A stretch of DNA of 64,000 nucleotides from Streptomyces chromofuscus (GCF_015160875.1 NZ_CP063374.1:6885501-6949500), one strand, 5' to 3'; positions 8,722-18,602 are shown, numbered from the stretch's first letter. Made by a program: numbers and translations. Notes: generated from the sequence alone by a model not told the origin.

Positions 8722-9576
8722 GTGGCGTTGGGTGAGGGCGACGGTGAGGTGCCGGGGCAGAGGCGCATCGAGGACGAGGCTGGCCGTGGGCTGATCGGAG
8801 CGTTCGGGCGGCAGCTAAAACTGATGCGGACCCGGGCAGGGCTCGACCGGGCGGAGTTCGGCAAACGGGTCGGGTACTCGCCGGACACCATCGCCTCGTA
8901 CGAGCAGGGGCGTCGGGTACCGCAGCCGCGGTTCATTGAGCAGGCGGACGAAGTGCTGGGCACGGGCGGGGTGTTGATGGCGCTGAAGGAGGAAGTCGGC
9001 CGGGCGCGGTATCCCGTCTTCTTCCAGGATGCCGCCCGGCTCGAGGCAAAGTCGTCCGCGCTGAACGTGTACGCCGTCTACGCCGTACCTGGCTTGCTGC
9101 AGACCGAGTCCTACGCCCGGGCTGTTTTCCACATGGAACGCCCTCTGCTCAGTGACGAGGTGATCGAGGAAGGGCTTGAAGCGCGCCTGCAACGACAAGA
9201 GATCTTCAGTCGTCGGCCGGCTCCCTTGATGAGCTTCGTCATCGAGGAGGCGGTCCTCAGGAGGCCACTGGGCGGGGCGCAAGTTCTACGGGAGGCGCTG
9301 GAGCACATCCTGTTTCTCGGTCAGTCCCGGAACGTGGAGATCCAGGTCATGCCGACCGGGCGTGCCGACCATGGTGCGCTCGGAGGCCCCTTCACCTTGA
9401 TCGACACTGATGACGATCAGCGGATCGCGTACGCCGAAGTGCAGGACCACAGCCGTCTTCATACGGACGCCAAGTATGTACGCACGCTTGAAGCGCGTTA
9501 TGGCATCCTCCGGTCACAGGCGCTGACCCCGAGCGAGTCGGCAGCGTTCATTGTGCAACTGATGGGAGAGACATGA
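8722..9576 (+). CDS. XRE-family transcriptional regulator with DUF5753 domain
   Basis: A 284-residue regulator. The helix-turn-helix occupies about residues 19-75 (LKLMRTRAGLDRAEFGKRVG, then YSPDTIASYEQGRRVP). The rest is the DUF5753 domain with its usual VPGLLQTESYAR segment and the closing PSESAAFI. I chose GTG at 8722, which follows GTGGGG. GTG at 8713 is also in frame, and upstream residues look non-coding. Its stop overlaps the start of the DUF397 gene, the standard pairing in Streptomyces (BldB/WhiJ-like loci), in which the regulator and its small partner work together. It is divergent from the HATPase gene, a common three-gene arrangement. Confidence 0.9.
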   Translation: MALGEGDGEVPGQRRIEDEAGRGLIGAFGRQLKLMRTRAGLDRAEFGKRVGYSPDTIASYEQGRRVPQPRFIEQADEVLGTGGVLMALKEEVGRARYPVFFQDAARLEAKSSALNVYAVYAVPGLLQTESYARAVFHMERPLLSDEVIEEGLEARLQRQEIFSRRPAPLMSFVIEEAVLRRPLGGAQVLREALEHILFLGQSRNVEIQVMPTGRADHGALGGPFTLIDTDDDQRIAYAEVQDHSRLHTDAKYVRTLEARYGILRSQALTPSESAAFIVQLMGET

Positions 9577-9779
9577 GCGCCCAGCGGACCGAGCCGTCTG
9601 TAGGCGATGTCGCATGGTTCAAGAGCAGCTACAGCACGGGCAACGGCGGTGAATGCGTCGAGGTCGCTGCCGCTCCCAACGCTGTGTTGGTCCGAGACTC
9701 GAAACACTCCGCAGGGCCCGTTCTGACGCTCGGGCCTAAGGCCTGGGCCGAGTTCGTGAGGCGGGCCGCGCGCGGCTGA
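9573..9779 (+). CDS. DUF397 domain protein
   Basis: A 68-residue DUF397 protein containing the family signature WFKSSYSTGNGGECVEVA and VRDSKHSAGPVL, ending in W-x-x-F. Its ATG overlaps the stop of the XRE regulator by 4 bases (ATGA), so translation is coupled. DUF397 proteins are small acidic partners of XRE/DUF5753 regulators in actinomycetes. The gene converges on hsdR with a 57-base gap. Confidence 0.9.
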   Translation: MSAQRTEPSVGDVAWFKSSYSTGNGGECVEVAAAPNAVLVRDSKHSAGPVLTLGPKAWAEFVRRAARG

Positions 9780-9836
9780 GGCAGGTAGGCGCGTCCGGGG
9801 CACCGGCACCGAGTGGGCGCCGGGCTCCAGCCGCTG

Positions 9837-12800
9837 TCAGAAATCGTCCAGCCCCTCCTCCCGGCGGATCATGCGCCAGGCCGCGCGGCGCGCACTGCGG
9901 TCCAGGTTGGACTTGAAGTCCCGGTCCGCGCCGAAGTACCGCTTGCCGAGGGTGTCGATCGTGGAGACATGGTCCATCATGTTCTCCTCGAACTTCTTGT
10001 CGAAGACGACGCCGAAGTTCTCCTCGTCGTTGACGAGGGCGGCGGCCCGGACCTTCGGGTCCTTCTTCGTCGCGTTGAAGGCCGGGAGGACGTCCTCCTC
10101 GGTGAACTCCGTGCCGAACTTCGCGTTGAACTTCTCGATCAGCTCGGACAGCAGCGACTTCTCGGCGTCCCTGCCGCCGCCGACCCCGTCGCCGAACCCC
10201 TTCAGTTCGGCAGCGCCTTCGGGAAGCAGGGACTTGTCGTGCTCGCCGGTCTTCTCGACGCGCAGGTGGCTGAGGTCGACCTCGCCTATGTCGACGCCAC
10301 CGTCGGCGAGGCGGGGCAGCCGGTTGAGCAGGTAACGCCCGTACAGGTACAGGCGCTCCAGGTCGGCGTCCTGGTAGGGGACGATCTGCGCGAGGAAGCC
10401 GTACTTGCGGACGTAGTCGTTGAGGTGGGCCCGGAACTCCTCGGCGGCCTCTACGTCGTCCTCCTCCTCGCTCTCCAGGAGAGTGCTGAAACGGGTGACG
10501 GCGGGGGAGAGGAGCCGGTACAGGTCGGCGTGCAGCTTCTCCCACTTGGCCTGGGAGCCGCCGGCCTTCTCCTGCGCCTCGAAGTACGCGGCGACGAACT
10601 CGTCCATGTCCTGCTCCGAGATGATCGGCGCGGACATGACCCGGCTCTGGGCCGTGTAGAGGAGGTTCGGGTCGGAGGGCAGGGTGTGCGCCTCCTCGAA
10701 GTACGGGCGGAAGGCGTCCTGGATGTCCTCGGCATCGTTGACGAAGTCCAGGACGGCGAGGTCGGCCTGCGACTTACGGTCGGCGGTGCGGTTGAGGCGC
10801 GAGAGCGTCTGCACGGCGGCGATGCCGGTCAGCGTCTTGTTGACGTACATCGTCGTGAGGAGCGGCTGGTCGAAGCCGGTCTGGTACTTCTCCGCGACGA
10901 CCAGGATTCGGTACTCCTGCTGCCCCTTGCCGCCGGCCTTCGCGGCCTTGTCGTCGGCGCGGGTGTAGCCGAACGCCTTGGGCAGCGCGCTCTCCGGCAG
11001 ACCGCCGTTCTCCTTGCTCTCGGTGGTCTCCTCACCGTCGATGGTGAGGGAGCCGGAGAAGGCGGCCAGGACGCCGAGGTCCGGGTACTTGGTGTCGTAC
11101 TCGCGGTCGGCGATGTAGCTGCGGATGGCGCGGGCCATCTGCACGGCGGAGTGGCGGGACGCCGTGACGACCATGGCCTTGGCCCGCCCACCGAGCCGGC
11201 CGCGGGTGTGGGCGACGAAGTGCTCGACGATCACCTGGGCGTGCTGGGACACCGTGTGCTCGTGCATGAGCGCGAACCGGGCGAGCAGGCTGTTCGCCTT
11301 GGAGGGGTCGACCTCCTTCTCGTCGTGGTTGAGGTTCGCGAGCTTCCAGTAGGTGTTGTAGGTGACGTAGTTGCGCAGGGGGTCGAGGATGAAGCCCTCC
11401 TCGATGGCCTGGCGCATGGAGTAGGTGTGGAAGGGGCGGTAGACGGTCTTGCCGTTCTCCACGCCTTCTGTGCCGAAGAGTTCGAGCGTTTTCGACTTGG
11501 GAGTGGCCGTGAAGGCGAAGTAGGAGAGGTTGGCGGCCTGGGAACGCTCGACCGCCTTCGCCTTCAGCTTGTCGTCCACGGTGACCTTGGTCGTACCCTC
11601 GTCGTCCGAGTCGGCGTCCAGACCGAGGTCACGCAGGGCCGACTTCACGGCGGTGGCGGCGTCGCCGGACTGGGAGGAGTGCGCCTCGTCCACGATGATC
11701 GCGAAGCGGGTGCCCTTGATCTCGGTCGGGTTGCGCTTGATGTAGTCCAGCAGCGCGGGGAACGAGTGCAGGGTGACCGTGACGATCTTCCCGGTGTCCC
11801 GGGAGAGGGCACGAGCCAGTTGCTCACTCTTCGCCCCGTGCTTCTCGTCGATCTTCACGACCAGGCCGTCGGTCTGCGAGAAGCTGCCGACGGTCGCCGA
11901 GAGTTGGGCGTCCAGTGCGCGCCGGTCGGTGATGACGATGACCTTGTCAAAGACCGGTTCGCCGGGCTTGATGCGGCCGTCGGCGAGGGCGTCGGGTCGA
12001 AGAACGTGCGGATCGCGGCGGGCGTGCAGGTCGCTGAGGCGGTGGGCCAGCCAGCCGATGGTGTTCGACTTGCCGGAGCCGGCGGAGGCCATGACCAGGT
12101 AGTTCTGGCCGGCGCCGTGCACGGACGCGTGCGCGGTGAGCTTCCGGACCACGTCCCACTGGTGGAAGCGGGGGAAGATCGTCGACTTGGTGGTGCCGCC
12201 GCCGGGCGTCTTGTGCTTCTGCTGGTGCACGAAACGCTGGAGGAGGTCCAGCCAGTTGTCCCGCTGCCAGACCTCTTCCCAGAGGTAGGACGTGGCGTAC
12301 TTGCCGTGGGCGGTCGGCGCCGGATTGCCGGCCCCGCCGGGCTGACCGGGGCCGTTCGAGCCGGTGTTGAATGGCAGGAACCGGGTGCTCTTGCCGCGCA
12401 GCTGGGTGGTGACGAAGACCAGGTCCGGGTCGACCGCGAAGTTCGCGATGACGCGGCGCGTGAAGATCAGCTCGGTCGGGTCGCGGTCGGTCCGGTACTG
12501 CTCTTTGGCCTGCTCGACGCCCTGACCGGTGAGCGGGTTCTTCAGCTCGGCGGTGGCGAGCGGGATGCCGTTGAGGAACAGGGTCAGGTCGAGCTCGTGG
12601 CCCCAGTCGGCCTGCTTGGTGGCGTAACGCAGTTCCCGGACGACGGTGAGGCGGTTGGCCCGGTAGCCGTCGCGAACGGAGTCGGCGGAGATGAGGTTGG
12701 GCTTGAAGTAGGCGACACGGAGACGGACGCCTCGGTCCTTGACGCCGTTGCGGAGGACGTGGAGGAGGCCGTCATCGGCGATGGCCCGGTCGAGGCGCTG

Positions 12801-13019
12801 GGCAAAGCCGCGCTCGGCCTCGTCGGAGTTGCCGCCGTAGACGGTGAGGAGCTCGCTCCACTCGTCGGGTTGGGTCTCGCGGACGAACTCGTACAGCTCG
12901 TCGGTGTCGAGCCCGAGATCGGCCTTGTAGGCCTCGGGGCTGACCTCCCGCCAGCCCCGTTCGCACAGGGCGGCCACAATGGCGGACCCGAAGGAGGACT
13001 CGCCGTGCACGGGGCTCAT
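9837..13019 (-). CDS. hsdR: Type I restriction enzyme R subunit (HsdR)
   Basis: A 1060-residue motor/nuclease subunit. The PD-(D/E)xK nuclease is visible as D144 followed by E158-L-K160 in ATAELKNP. The superfamily 2 translocase has Walker A ASAGSGKS with its lysine at 317, a VDEAH box ending at H447, SAT-like FAFTATPKS, and motif VI-like ALQTLSRLNRT near residue 740. The C-terminal helical domain contacts the methylase complex. Its ATG overlaps the stop of hsdS by 4 bases. As part of HsdR2M2S1 it would cut unmodified foreign DNA after ATP-driven translocation. No motif is missing, so the enzyme looks active. Confidence 0.95.
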   Translation of the reverse strand: MSPVHGESSFGSAIVAALCERGWREVSPEAYKADLGLDTDELYEFVRETQPDEWSELLTVYGGNSDEAERGFAQRLDRAIADDGLLHVLRNGVKDRGVRLRVAYFKPNLISADSVRDGYRANRLTVVRELRYATKQADWGHELDLTLFLNGIPLATAELKNPLTGQGVEQAKEQYRTDRDPTELIFTRRVIANFAVDPDLVFVTTQLRGKSTRFLPFNTGSNGPGQPGGAGNPAPTAHGKYATSYLWEEVWQRDNWLDLLQRFVHQQKHKTPGGGTTKSTIFPRFHQWDVVRKLTAHASVHGAGQNYLVMASAGSGKSNTIGWLAHRLSDLHARRDPHVLRPDALADGRIKPGEPVFDKVIVITDRRALDAQLSATVGSFSQTDGLVVKIDEKHGAKSEQLARALSRDTGKIVTVTLHSFPALLDYIKRNPTEIKGTRFAIIVDEAHSSQSGDAATAVKSALRDLGLDADSDDEGTTKVTVDDKLKAKAVERSQAANLSYFAFTATPKSKTLELFGTEGVENGKTVYRPFHTYSMRQAIEEGFILDPLRNYVTYNTYWKLANLNHDEKEVDPSKANSLLARFALMHEHTVSQHAQVIVEHFVAHTRGRLGGRAKAMVVTASRHSAVQMARAIRSYIADREYDTKYPDLGVLAAFSGSLTIDGEETTESKENGGLPESALPKAFGYTRADDKAAKAGGKGQQEYRILVVAEKYQTGFDQPLLTTMYVNKTLTGIAAVQTLSRLNRTADRKSQADLAVLDFVNDAEDIQDAFRPYFEEAHTLPSDPNLLYTAQSRVMSAPIISEQDMDEFVAAYFEAQEKAGGSQAKWEKLHADLYRLLSPAVTRFSTLLESEEEDDVEAAEEFRAHLNDYVRKYGFLAQIVPYQDADLERLYLYGRYLLNRLPRLADGGVDIGEVDLSHLRVEKTGEHDKSLLPEGAAELKGFGDGVGGGRDAEKSLLSELIEKFNAKFGTEFTEEDVLPAFNATKKDPKVRAAALVNDEENFGVVFDKKFEENMMDHVSTIDTLGKRYFGADRDFKSNLDRSARRAAWRMIRREEGLDDF

Positions 13020-14317
13020 ACGGTTACTCCTTCGATTACGTTGCGGCCGCTGGCGGTGAAAACGTCAAATTGGCCGGTTACGGCGGCGGTGATGAGGGCT
13101 TGGCGGCGTTCGCTGAGCAAAGAAGCCTGATGCTGAATTTTGCTGAGGACGCGGTTCTGGGCTTCCAAGGCCGCATTCAAGCGGTCCACTCGGTATTGTT
13201 GCTCGGCCAAATTCGGAACAGGGGCCACGAAGGAGAGGGCCTGCGCTGCACTGATGACCTCCTGTGCAGCTCCGTACTGGGACAGCTGCACCTGGCCCTG
13301 TCCTGCCGGTGAATTGATGAAAGCCGACAGGAACTGAGGCAGCATTGCTTGGCCGCGCCGTAGGATCAGGACGGATGCACAGTTCGCTCCGTCGTATTCT
13401 TCGGTCACCACGGCGGCCCGTCCTGGAGAGCCGGCACGGACTACCAGGACGTCACCACTATAGACGCGTGACCGGCCCAGCTCCTCATTGCTGTCTGACG
13501 ACATGAACTTCATGCCATGAGGATCAATCCATCCAGACCGCACGTTGAATCCATGGATGAAGGGAACGCCGTCTTCCTCGAAGTACGTTGACGGGTTAAT
13601 GACGACGCCTACGTTCACTGCAGGAATGACCCGACGCAGAGGCAGTACGGGCCAAGAGCGAGACACGGTGCCCACAAGGGGGTGCCGAACCGAGTCGGGT
13701 CCACTCAACGAGACACACTCGGCCAATGCGGCAGTGCGGCGCTCGTCCAGCAGTTCCATCTGTTCACGCCGCTTGGCCCTGAGCCTGTCGATATGGGAAG
13801 TCTCGGCATCGAGGAAGTGTGCGATGCGACGCTGCTCTTCCTGTGGGGGAATCGGTATTTCCAATGACGCCAGCTTCTCGCCTGTCAGATGTCGGATCGT
13901 AGCCTTGTTGCACAAGACGTCAAGCCAGTCGCTACCGTGCAAAGCTTGTAGCACGTACCAGAAGTAGCGCGTGCTCGAGCCGTCGATAGGTCGTGCTCGG
14001 TGTACGGATTTTTCGAAAATGAAACCGTCCGGTCCGTCGTAGATAGCTGATCGCCCAACGTCGCCACCTTCACAAATCAGCAGGTCGCCGGTCCGAACTG
14101 CCAAATCGCGACGTTCGGCTGGTGTTGCCCACATGCGGATTTCCTGACTGAGCTGCACTCCGTGCCACTGGACAGAAATGGATTTGAAGTAGGGAACCTC
14201 GACATCCGTCGAATTGGACGGCGATGCCTGGAACATCTTGCCGAGCGTGATCTTGAAGGCGTGCCTTGCAGCTCCGACAGGATGACGAACTTGGCCGAGC
14301 CATGGGATCGTCGTCAT
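13016..14317 (-). CDS. hsdS: Type I restriction-modification specificity subunit (HsdS)
   Basis: A 433-residue specificity subunit with two target recognition domains (about 20-160 and 225-370), each followed by a conserved helix. The first helix region contains IPIPPQEEQRRIAHFLDAET and the second VPNLAEQQYRVDRLNA, the standard coiled-coil spacers. Base composition is lower in GC than the flanking hsdM and hsdR genes, as is usual for the exchangeable recognition domains. It overlaps hsdM upstream and hsdR downstream by 4 bases each. The recognition sequence cannot be read from the protein. Confidence 0.93.
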   Translation of the reverse strand: MTTIPWLGQVRHPVGAARHAFKITLGKMFQASPSNSTDVEVPYFKSISVQWHGVQLSQEIRMWATPAERRDLAVRTGDLLICEGGDVGRSAIYDGPDGFIFEKSVHRARPIDGSSTRYFWYVLQALHGSDWLDVLCNKATIRHLTGEKLASLEIPIPPQEEQRRIAHFLDAETSHIDRLRAKRREQMELLDERRTAALAECVSLSGPDSVRHPLVGTVSRSWPVLPLRRVIPAVNVGVVINPSTYFEEDGVPFIHGFNVRSGWIDPHGMKFMSSDSNEELGRSRVYSGDVLVVRAGSPGRAAVVTEEYDGANCASVLILRRGQAMLPQFLSAFINSPAGQGQVQLSQYGAAQEVISAAQALSFVAPVPNLAEQQYRVDRLNAALEAQNRVLSKIQHQASLLSERRQALITAAVTGQFDVFTASGRNVIEGVTV

Positions 14318-16305
14318 TCCGTCACCTCGCTCAACAGTCCCTGAATCTCCGCCTCCAGCGCCTTCAGCTCCGCGTCGATCTCCGCAAGCGGCCGAGGCGG
14401 CTCGTATACGTAGAAGTGCCGCGTAAACGGAATCTCGTATCCGATCTTCGTCTTGCTGTGGTCGATCCGCGCGTCCGGCACGTGCGGGTGGACCTCCCGC
14501 TTCAGGTACTCCTCGACGTCTTCACCCAACGGCACGTTCTCGTACTCCCGGAGCTCCGCGTCCGGCTCGGGCTGCCCTTTGATGAGCTGGACCTCACCCT
14601 CCGGATCACGTACCCCGATCGCGTCGCGCAGGGCCTTGTTGAAGGGCGCACCTGTGGGCCATGTCGAGCCAGCCGTGACCACCGCGTCCTTCAGGGCGAG
14701 CCAGGCCTCCTGCTTCGTACCCCAACTGCTGCCCATCAGGGTCTTGAAGGCGTCTGCCAGCACCGGAGCCTGCGGCAGCTTCTGGATCGCCTTCGACGCC
14801 TCCAGCGCGGCCAGCGCCTCCTCCGTCACCTCGAACCGCAGCTTCAGCGGCCGCTCCACCGTGATCCGCTGGTACCCGAAGTCCTCGTTCCAGAAGACCT
14901 TCACCTTGCCGTGCAGCGGGTGCTCCGCGTCCCCCGCCACCGCAAGGGCCTCGCCGTACAGTTTGACCACCGTGGCGATGTGGTCCGCGCCCAGCTGCTT
15001 GCGCTTGTCGCCGAGCGACTTGCGCATCTTCTCCCACTGGTCCCGGGCGTCCAGCAGCACGACCTTGCCCTTGTGGTCCGGGCTCTTGCGGTTGGTCAGG
15101 ATCCAGAAGTACGTCGAGATGCCGGTGTTGTAGAAGAGCTGGTCCGGCAGGGCGACGATGCCTTCCAGCCAGTCGTTCTCCAGGATCCAGCGGCGGATCT
15201 CCGACTCGCCCGAGCCGGCCGCGCCCGTGAAGAGGGGCGAGCCGTTGAAGACGATGGCGATCCGCGAACCGCCCCCGCCGTTCACGTCGACCGGCTTCAT
15301 CTTGTCGATCATGTGCTGGAGGAACAGCAGCGAGCCGTCGTTGATCCGCGGCAGGCCCGCGCCGAAACGGCCGGCGTCGCCGAGCTGCCTGTGCTCGGCC
15401 TCGACCTCGTCCTTGACCTTCTTCCACTCCACGCCGAACGGCGGGTTGGCCAGCATGTAGTCGAAGGTCTTGCGCTTGTGGCCGTCGTCGGAGAAGGAGT
15501 TGCCGAACGCGATGTTCTCTGGGTCCTGGCCCTTGATCATGAGGTCGGACCGGCAGATCGCCCACGACTCGGGGTTGAGCTCCTGCCCGTACACCTCCAC
15601 CGTTGCGTCCGGGTTGAGCTCCGTGATCAGGTCGTCCATCGCGGAGAGCATGCCGCCCGTGCCGCACGCGGGGTCGAGGACCGTGCGCACCGCGCCCGGA
15701 AGTTGGAGCGCGTCGCCGTCGGGGGCGACGAGCAGCCGCACCATGAGCTGGATGACCTCGCGCGGCGTGAAGTGCTCACCGGCTGTCTCGTTGGACTGCT
15801 CGGAGAAGCGGCGGATCAACTCTTCGAAGATGTAGCCCATGTTGTGGTTGGGCACGATCTCGGGACGCAGGTCCAGGTCGGTGAACTTGCCGATGACCTG
15901 GTAGAGCAGCCCCGCGCTGTCGAGCCGCTTGATCTGCTGGGCGAACTCGAAGCGGTCCAGGACGCCGCGGGCGTTGTCGGAGAACGCCCCGACGTACACC
16001 GCGAGGTTCTTGGCCGCGTTCTGCGGGTCCGCAGCGATTTTCTTGAGGGTCAGGCTGGACCTGTTGTAGAAGGCGTGGCCCGAGGCCCGCCGCAGGAAGC
16101 GGTCCGGGTCGATCCCGCTGTCCTTGTGCTGTTCCGCGATCTCCGCGACCTTCTCGCGGGTCGGTTCCAGCACGCACTCCAGTCGCCGCAGCACCGTGAA
16201 CGGCAGGATGACCTTGCCGTAGTCGGACTGCTTGTAGTCCCCCCGCAGGAGGTCGGCGACAGACCATGCGTGGTTCGCCAACTCCGTGTGCTTGATGCTG
16301 TTCAA
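14314..16305 (-). CDS. hsdM: Type I DNA adenine methyltransferase subunit (HsdM)
   Basis: A 663-residue N6-adenine methylase. An N-terminal HsdM_N helical domain occupies about 1-150. The AdoMet-binding motif I DPACGTGG is at 211-218 and the catalytic motif IV NPPF at 287-290. The C-terminal part is longer than in the Escherichia coli enzyme, as in many actinobacterial HsdM proteins, and ends in an acidic coiled-coil-like tail. The gene is the second of four coupled minus-strand genes. With HsdS it marks self DNA, and with HsdR it completes the restriction enzyme. Confidence 0.95.
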   Translation of the reverse strand: MNSIKHTELANHAWSVADLLRGDYKQSDYGKVILPFTVLRRLECVLEPTREKVAEIAEQHKDSGIDPDRFLRRASGHAFYNRSSLTLKKIAADPQNAAKNLAVYVGAFSDNARGVLDRFEFAQQIKRLDSAGLLYQVIGKFTDLDLRPEIVPNHNMGYIFEELIRRFSEQSNETAGEHFTPREVIQLMVRLLVAPDGDALQLPGAVRTVLDPACGTGGMLSAMDDLITELNPDATVEVYGQELNPESWAICRSDLMIKGQDPENIAFGNSFSDDGHKRKTFDYMLANPPFGVEWKKVKDEVEAEHRQLGDAGRFGAGLPRINDGSLLFLQHMIDKMKPVDVNGGGGSRIAIVFNGSPLFTGAAGSGESEIRRWILENDWLEGIVALPDQLFYNTGISTYFWILTNRKSPDHKGKVVLLDARDQWEKMRKSLGDKRKQLGADHIATVVKLYGEALAVAGDAEHPLHGKVKVFWNEDFGYQRITVERPLKLRFEVTEEALAALEASKAIQKLPQAPVLADAFKTLMGSSWGTKQEAWLALKDAVVTAGSTWPTGAPFNKALRDAIGVRDPEGEVQLIKGQPEPDAELREYENVPLGEDVEEYLKREVHPHVPDARIDHSKTKIGYEIPFTRHFYVYEPPRPLAEIDAELKALEAEIQGLLSEVTE

Positions 16306-18539
16306 GACTTCTTCCGCTTCCCTTCAAGGGCCGGTACGGATGACGTGGAGCGCGGCGGGAGGGTGGGGTCCTCGTCCATCCGCATCAGAAGTGAGTGGAG
16401 CTCGACAGTCTCGGGTTCGCTCGGGACGAGCTGCCCGCCCGTGAGGCCGTCGGCCACGAGCCGTGCCGTCTCCTCGGCCAACTCCTCGGCTCGGCGGGAC
16501 TGTTCGCGCAGTGCGGCAACATGCCGGAAAGCCTCCCCGTACCGTCGCTGTTCCTCCAGCGGCAGCAAGGGAACGCGCAGCCGGCCCGGGCTGAGGTGCA
16601 GTGTGGAGCTGCCGGTGGAGGCGCCGGTCAGGTTGGCCTCCGAGCCGAGGAAGCCGTAAAGGAACCATGGGTCGAGCCGCGCCGGGTCGGGCCGGAAGAG
16701 GTGAACGCCCGAACCGAGCAGTACGCCCGCCTCGTCCTCGCCCGCGACGCGCGCGACGGGGCCCCGGCCGCCGATCAGGCCACGCACCAACACGTCGCCC
16801 GCGGCAATCTCAGGCACCTGGTCAGCTGCCTGCCCCTCCTCGATCCGCCCCGTCGGCCCGCTTCCGCTGGCGATGTCGCCGCCGGTGAGGGCAGGTCGGC
16901 TCGTCCCGCTACTCGCCTCCGGATCGCCCTCGCTGTCCGCTTGCCTTGGCGACGCGGGGGCTGTTCGCAGGACCTTCAGCGCGCCGCCCCGGGCTAGGTC
17001 GGACACCGTGGCCGAACGCCACTGCCGGGGCGAGGCGCCCGCGGCGTCCCACCGCTCTGTGCCGGCCAGCCGTGCGACCGACCGTGCCGCATCCGTCAGC
17101 GCCTCCCGGGCCGCGACGTCCTGGTCGGCCAGCTCCCGCGGGTCCAGGTCCGCCTGGGATGCACGCACCTGCCGGGCCGGGGTCACGTCGACGACCTCGT
17201 CGAGCAGGTCGACCACGCTCACCGCCCGCGCCACACCGGCCTGCGCCTCGAACCCGTCCGGATCCTCGGCGTACGCCGTCCATGCGGAGACGATCTGCTC
17301 GGTCACCCGCGCCCAGTCCACCGCACCGGCACGGCTCCCGCCGCGCCCCGGAGCCGTGGGCTCGCCCGCCGTGTCGACGAAGAGCACCGTCTGGTACGCC
17401 GGCCGGGTCGGCTCCGGCCGTTGCAGCACCCACACCTGCAGGCCGATGTGCAGCGGGATCGCCGCCCCCGGTGGCAGGGCCGCCACCGCCCGCAGTGCGC
17501 CGCTGCGGATCAGCTCGGCGCGGATGCGGCGGCCGGAGGAGCGGGACGCCGTGGCCGGCGGGAGGAGCAGCACGGCGTGGCCGCCCGGTTCGAGGTGGGC
17601 CAACGCGTGCTGTACCCAAGCCAGTTCGGACTCGGCACGGGGCGGGAAGCCGTACGCCCAGCGCGAGTCGTAGGCCAGTTCGTCGTGGCCCCAGTCCCGG
17701 TCGCCGTAGGGCGGGTTGCACAGCACGGCGTCGACGGTGAGGTCCGGGAAGGCGTCGGCGCGCAGGCTGTCGCCCGTGCGCACGGTGACGTCCGCGTTCT
17801 CCCCGGCCGTCAGGGTCAGGCCGACCGCGGTGCGCCGAGCCTGAACCGGAAGGCTGTCCTGCCCGTACAGCTCGCGCGCGCCGCGCGCGGCGGCGGCCGT
17901 CAGAAGGGTGCCGCTGCCGCAGGCGGGGTCGAGAGCCCGGGCCGGAGAGTCCAGAATCAGGCGGGCCATCAGGTCGGCGAGCGGGGCCGGCGTCCGGTAG
18001 GCGCCGCTGGCGGCGCTGTCCTCCAGCTCCCTCTCCGCCAGTACGCCCAGCGCCGTCTGCGCGCCCTCGTCGCGGACGCAGAGCAGCAGGGCGCGCAGGA
18101 TCGCCGTGTCGGCGGCGGTGAACTGGACGGGTTGCGTGTCCGGCACCACGTCCGCGACCCCGGCCGCTGCGTCGTTCGCCTGCTTCACCAGGTCGTCGTC
18201 GGGCAGCGCGAGCAGACCGGTGAGGTCGTCCGCGAGGCGGCGGGCCGCTGCCAGGACCAGCAGGAGCAGGTCGGACGCGCCGGCACCGGCCGGCTCGCGG
18301 AGGCGCAGGGTCGTGCGCAGCTCCCCGCTGGGCGTGGCCGCCGTGTGCTGTCCGCGTGAGGCGAGCCAGGCGCGGACCTCCTCCAGGTCGTACAGCGGGC
18401 TGCTGTCCGTGCCGCCCGAGGGTGCCGGGAAGTCCTCGTGCCGGCGGCGCCAGTTGCTGACGGTGGCGCGCGTGACGCCCGCGATGCGGGAGATCTCGGC
18501 GGCTGTCACCTGGGCGGATGGTGCGGGTGGCTGCGGCAT
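16302..18539 (-). CDS. HTH-containing N6-adenine DNA methylase with S-like C-terminus
   Basis: A 745-residue protein that begins with a helix-turn-helix (about 11-38, RIAGVTRATVSNWRRR), as in MerR/XRE-type DNA binders. It continues with a helical region and then a gamma-class methylase core: DPACGSG starting at 204 and NPPY at 275-278. From about 590 a region like a single type I target recognition domain ends in LLPLEEQRRYGEAF and a coiled coil. It is thus a fused M-S polypeptide with its own DNA-binding head. I chose ATG 18539 because it has AGGA 7 bases upstream; the open frame reaches 18623. It overlaps hsdM by 4 bases and heads the operon. It could be an extra modification enzyme or an autoregulator of the restriction operon. 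Confidence 0.85.
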   Translation of the reverse strand: MPQPPAPSAQVTAAEISRIAGVTRATVSNWRRRHEDFPAPSGGTDSSPLYDLEEVRAWLASRGQHTAATPSGELRTTLRLREPAGAGASDLLLLVLAAARRLADDLTGLLALPDDDLVKQANDAAAGVADVVPDTQPVQFTAADTAILRALLLCVRDEGAQTALGVLAERELEDSAASGAYRTPAPLADLMARLILDSPARALDPACGSGTLLTAAAARGARELYGQDSLPVQARRTAVGLTLTAGENADVTVRTGDSLRADAFPDLTVDAVLCNPPYGDRDWGHDELAYDSRWAYGFPPRAESELAWVQHALAHLEPGGHAVLLLPPATASRSSGRRIRAELIRSGALRAVAALPPGAAIPLHIGLQVWVLQRPEPTRPAYQTVLFVDTAGEPTAPGRGGSRAGAVDWARVTEQIVSAWTAYAEDPDGFEAQAGVARAVSVVDLLDEVVDVTPARQVRASQADLDPRELADQDVAAREALTDAARSVARLAGTERWDAAGASPRQWRSATVSDLARGGALKVLRTAPASPRQADSEGDPEASSGTSRPALTGGDIASGSGPTGRIEEGQAADQVPEIAAGDVLVRGLIGGRGPVARVAGEDEAGVLLGSGVHLFRPDPARLDPWFLYGFLGSEANLTGASTGSSTLHLSPGRLRVPLLPLEEQRRYGEAFRHVAALREQSRRAEELAEETARLVADGLTGGQLVPSEPETVELHSLLMRMDEDPTLPPRSTSSVPALEGKRKKS

Positions 18540-18574
18540 GGGTGAGTCCTGGCTCCGATGGTCGGCGTGGTCAC

Positions 18575-18602
18575 ACCCTACAGCACGAGTCAACTCCCGC
18601 AA
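18575..18602 (-). promoter_or_regulatory. Candidate promoter of the restriction-modification operon
   Basis: On the minus strand TTGCGG (18597-18602) and TAGGGT (18575-18580) are 16 bases apart, and the -10 lies 36 bases upstream of the chosen ATG at 18539. TAGGGT fits the TANNNT pattern of streptomycete vegetative promoters. This is a moderate prediction from pattern only. Confidence 0.3.

Noticed and set aside
9813..13130. A 1105-codon plus-strand frame opposite hsdR
   Set aside because: It is antisense to a well-supported HsdR, with no recognisable motif.
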